Below, one piece after another: positions 7,399 through 8,531 of a DNA stretch of 8,531 nt (position 1 is its first letter; each line of letters starts with the position of its first letter). The position numbers were made by a program, and so were the translations under genes. The notes under the pieces are model-generated. The model did no database searches. It had not been told where the DNA came from and was given only the letters and a program-made list of their open reading frames with translations. The DNA is from Acidimicrobiia bacterium (GTDB taxonomy: Bacteria; Actinomycetota; Acidimicrobiia; Spongiisociales; JAHEDJ01), in NCBI GenBank assembly GCA_030598025.1, contig JAUVQS010000059.1:1-8531 (forward strand), in the 5' to 3' direction.

Positions 7399-8531
7399 TC
7401 AACCATCCCGCCGAACCGGCGGTTTGACGGCTCCGCTCAGCAGAACCACGGCTCAGTGAGCCGTGGTCTCCCTTCACCGGCGAACAACCGGATGGAGTTC
7501 TCATCCAATCCAGCCGCGGAGAGGATTTGTCCGCTCAGCGTGTTCAACATCTCTCTTGGCGTTCCGGGCCCCGCCTCCTCCCTCGAGTGCGAGAGGCGCC
7601 TCTGCAGAATGTCGAGACGAGGGTCGGAAGCCTCCCAGGAGTAGCTGAGAGCCAGGGGATCGAAAGGCCCGAGCGCGATCTCCCCTTCCGGTAGGTCCAA
7701 CAGCAGGGATCCGCGAGGAATCAGGAGGCGGATGGTCAGTTGTATCGGGTCGACATCGAGATCGTGGTGTTCCATGAACCTGAGCATCTCGACGAGATCA
7801 GTCATGGTCGTCCAGGGGGTGAATGGGAGCCACGTTGGGCGGACGTCGACCGCGCCGGCCCGCAAGAGGTGGACCGCTTCGGCCATGTCCGCCGCGGTGT
7901 GACCCTTGTCGAGTTTCCTGAGAATCTCATCGTTGGTCGATTCGAATGCCGAAACTACGAACACCAGACCCGCTTCGGCCATTCTTGGAAGCAGATGTCG
8001 ATGTTGCAGGACATGTTCGACCTTGATAGTTGCGTCGAATGTCAGGCCGGGATGTCGTGCCTGCGTTTCTTCGAGCACTCGCAGAGCGTGAGCGGGTCCG
8101 TTGAGAAAATCCGGGTCGGAGAAGCTGATGTGCTGGGCCCCTTCAGCTACTTGCGCGTCGATGTCATCGGCGACTAGTCGACGATCGACGACTCGAAAGG
8201 CGCCGTCATACACAGTTGGAACCGGACAGTGGCGACAGTGGTACCGACACCCTCGGGAGGCAGCCGTTGAACCAACGATTCGGCGCTCCCCTTCCAGTTC
8301 CAGACCTACATAGGAGCTCAACGCGGCCAGATCCGACCGATCAGGGATGGTCGCAATCGCCGACCGACCGAGGTTGACGTGCGAACCGCCGCGCAGCCCG
8401 GCCGCCCATCGAACCAGGTCGGGTTCGTACTCTCCGGCGATGGCCGTAGCGCCGTCGGGGAGGTCGCCCATCGATGCGTAGAGGCCGTAGAAGCACAGCG
8501 GCACACCCGGGTGTTCGACGGCCACGTCTTG
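7395..8531 (-). CDS. CUAEP-tail radical SAM selenoprotein (5' end outside window)
   Basis: This is a radical SAM enzyme of unknown substrate. Of the 378 visible residues, the first 40 or so (LCFYGLYAS...AGEYEPDLVRW) look like the end of a cobalamin-binding Rossmann domain. The [4Fe-4S]-SAM motif is GCRYHCRHC with Cys 95, 99 and 102, followed by ISFSDPDFLNG, DATIKVEHVL, SAFEST, LDKGHT, WLPFTPWTT and LTIRLLIPRGS. The frame meets TGA at 7439-7437. Read as selenocysteine (residue 365), it continues as FC-U-AEPSNRRFGGMVD to TAG at 7397-7395. Cys-Sec-Ala-Glu-Pro is the tail for which the CUAEP/CCAEP-tail radical SAM (seleno)protein family is named, where Cys replaces Sec in some members. A SECIS-like hairpin follows at the right distance. 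GTG 8525 is not the true start, because the frame is open to the window edge and most of the N-terminal domain is missing. The adjacent Cys-Sec pair suggests a redox or metal/thiol-binding tail. The family call is confident; Sec insertion is very likely but inferred. Confidence 0.87.
7398..7428 (-). promoter_or_regulatory. bSECIS-like hairpin downstream of the Sec codon
   Basis: On the minus strand an outer stem GTCAA (7428-7424) / TTGAC (7402-7398) and an inner stem CCGCC (7422-7418) / GGCGG (7412-7408) enclose the loop GGTTC (7417-7413). The internal loop is asymmetric: one A on the 5' side and GATGG on the 3' side. The first loop base is the 20th nucleotide after the UGA. This agrees with the bacterial SECIS pattern of a short stem with G in the first two loop positions, about 16-37 bases after the UGA. 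It would bind SelB carrying Sec-tRNA. The folding was done by eye, with no energy calculation. Confidence 0.75.
7437..7439 (-). other. Recoded UGA, probable selenocysteine codon
   Basis: The codon context on the minus strand is TTC TGC TGA GCG GAG CCG, giving F-C-U-A-E-P. Reading through adds 13 residues after Sec before TAG. At least four neighbouring genes end in TGA, so TGA is not generally reassigned and insertion would depend on the local hairpin plus SelB, tRNA-Sec, SelA and SelD encoded elsewhere. Confidence 0.85.
7446..7466. repeat. Perfect 10-bp inverted repeat just before the Sec codon
   Basis: Arms CCACGGCTCA (7446-7455) and TGAGCCGTGG (7457-7466) flank a single G. As RNA this folds as an 8-bp GC-rich stem with a five-base loop, or slightly longer with a tighter loop. 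On the minus strand it lies within the codons for PRLTEPW and ends six bases before the UGA. On the plus strand it lies 47 bases past the phosphoribosyltransferase stop, followed by TCTCCCTT, which is too poor in T for a good intrinsic terminator. Its role is unknown. Confidence 0.8.

Noticed and set aside
7446..7466. The perfect inverted repeat as an intrinsic terminator for the phosphoribosyltransferase gene.
   Set aside because: The plus-strand sequence after the stem is TCTCCCTT, with no T-run, and the repeat lies within coding sequence of the opposite gene. A partial terminator role cannot be excluded.
7440..8525. A radical SAM protein starting at GTG 8525 and ending at the cysteine before TGA.
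   Set aside because: The frame is open to the window edge and the N-terminal domain is mostly missing, so GTG 8525 is internal. The TGA is better explained as selenocysteine because of the CUAEP tail and the hairpin.

Overview
The window looks like chromosomal DNA of a high-GC bacterium, most likely an actinobacterium. Evidence: GC-rich codon use throughout, a roughly 780-residue PlsB-type acyltransferase of the kind familiar from actinobacteria, GTG starts, tightly packed genes, and one apparently leaderless start. I cannot place it more precisely from sequence alone. There are no RNA genes, insertion sequences, phage genes or CRISPR arrays that I can support, and no gene-free stretch over 300 bases.

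Layout. The left edge (1-210, minus strand) is the N-terminal half of D-aminoacyl-tRNA deacylase (dtd). Just upstream on the same strand is a small stand-alone cyclic-nucleotide-binding-fold protein (246-743). Divergent from it is a large PlsB-type glycerol-3-phosphate acyltransferase (895-3228, plus), which begins phospholipid synthesis. Converging on it is a minus-strand ABC exporter operon: ATPase (6555-5608), then two ABC-2 permeases (5606-4425 and 4428-3271). The joints are a 1-base gap and a 4-base ATGA overlap, so the three genes are almost surely co-translated into one export complex. Divergent from the ATPase is a type I phosphoribosyltransferase-fold protein (6745-7398, plus).

The right end (8531-7395, minus, 5' end outside the window) is the most interesting gene: a radical SAM enzyme with the remains of an N-terminal B12-binding-like domain. 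Its apparent stop, TGA at 7439-7437, is very probably a selenocysteine codon. Reading on gives the tail PWFC-U-AEPSNRRFGGMVD and then TAG. Cys-Sec-Ala-Glu-Pro is the tail that gives the CUAEP/CCAEP-tail radical SAM (seleno)protein family its name. A bacterial SECIS-like hairpin with GG at the start of its loop lies at the right distance after the UGA. A second, perfect 10-bp inverted repeat lies just before it. Ordinary gene calling would end the protein one residue before its predicted redox-active selenocysteine. The extended gene ends inside a CTAG shared with the stop codon of the convergent phosphoribosyltransferase gene.

TGA is used as an ordinary stop by at least four other genes here (cyclic-nucleotide-fold protein, plsB, first permease, ATPase), so the recoding would be local and depend on the hairpin.
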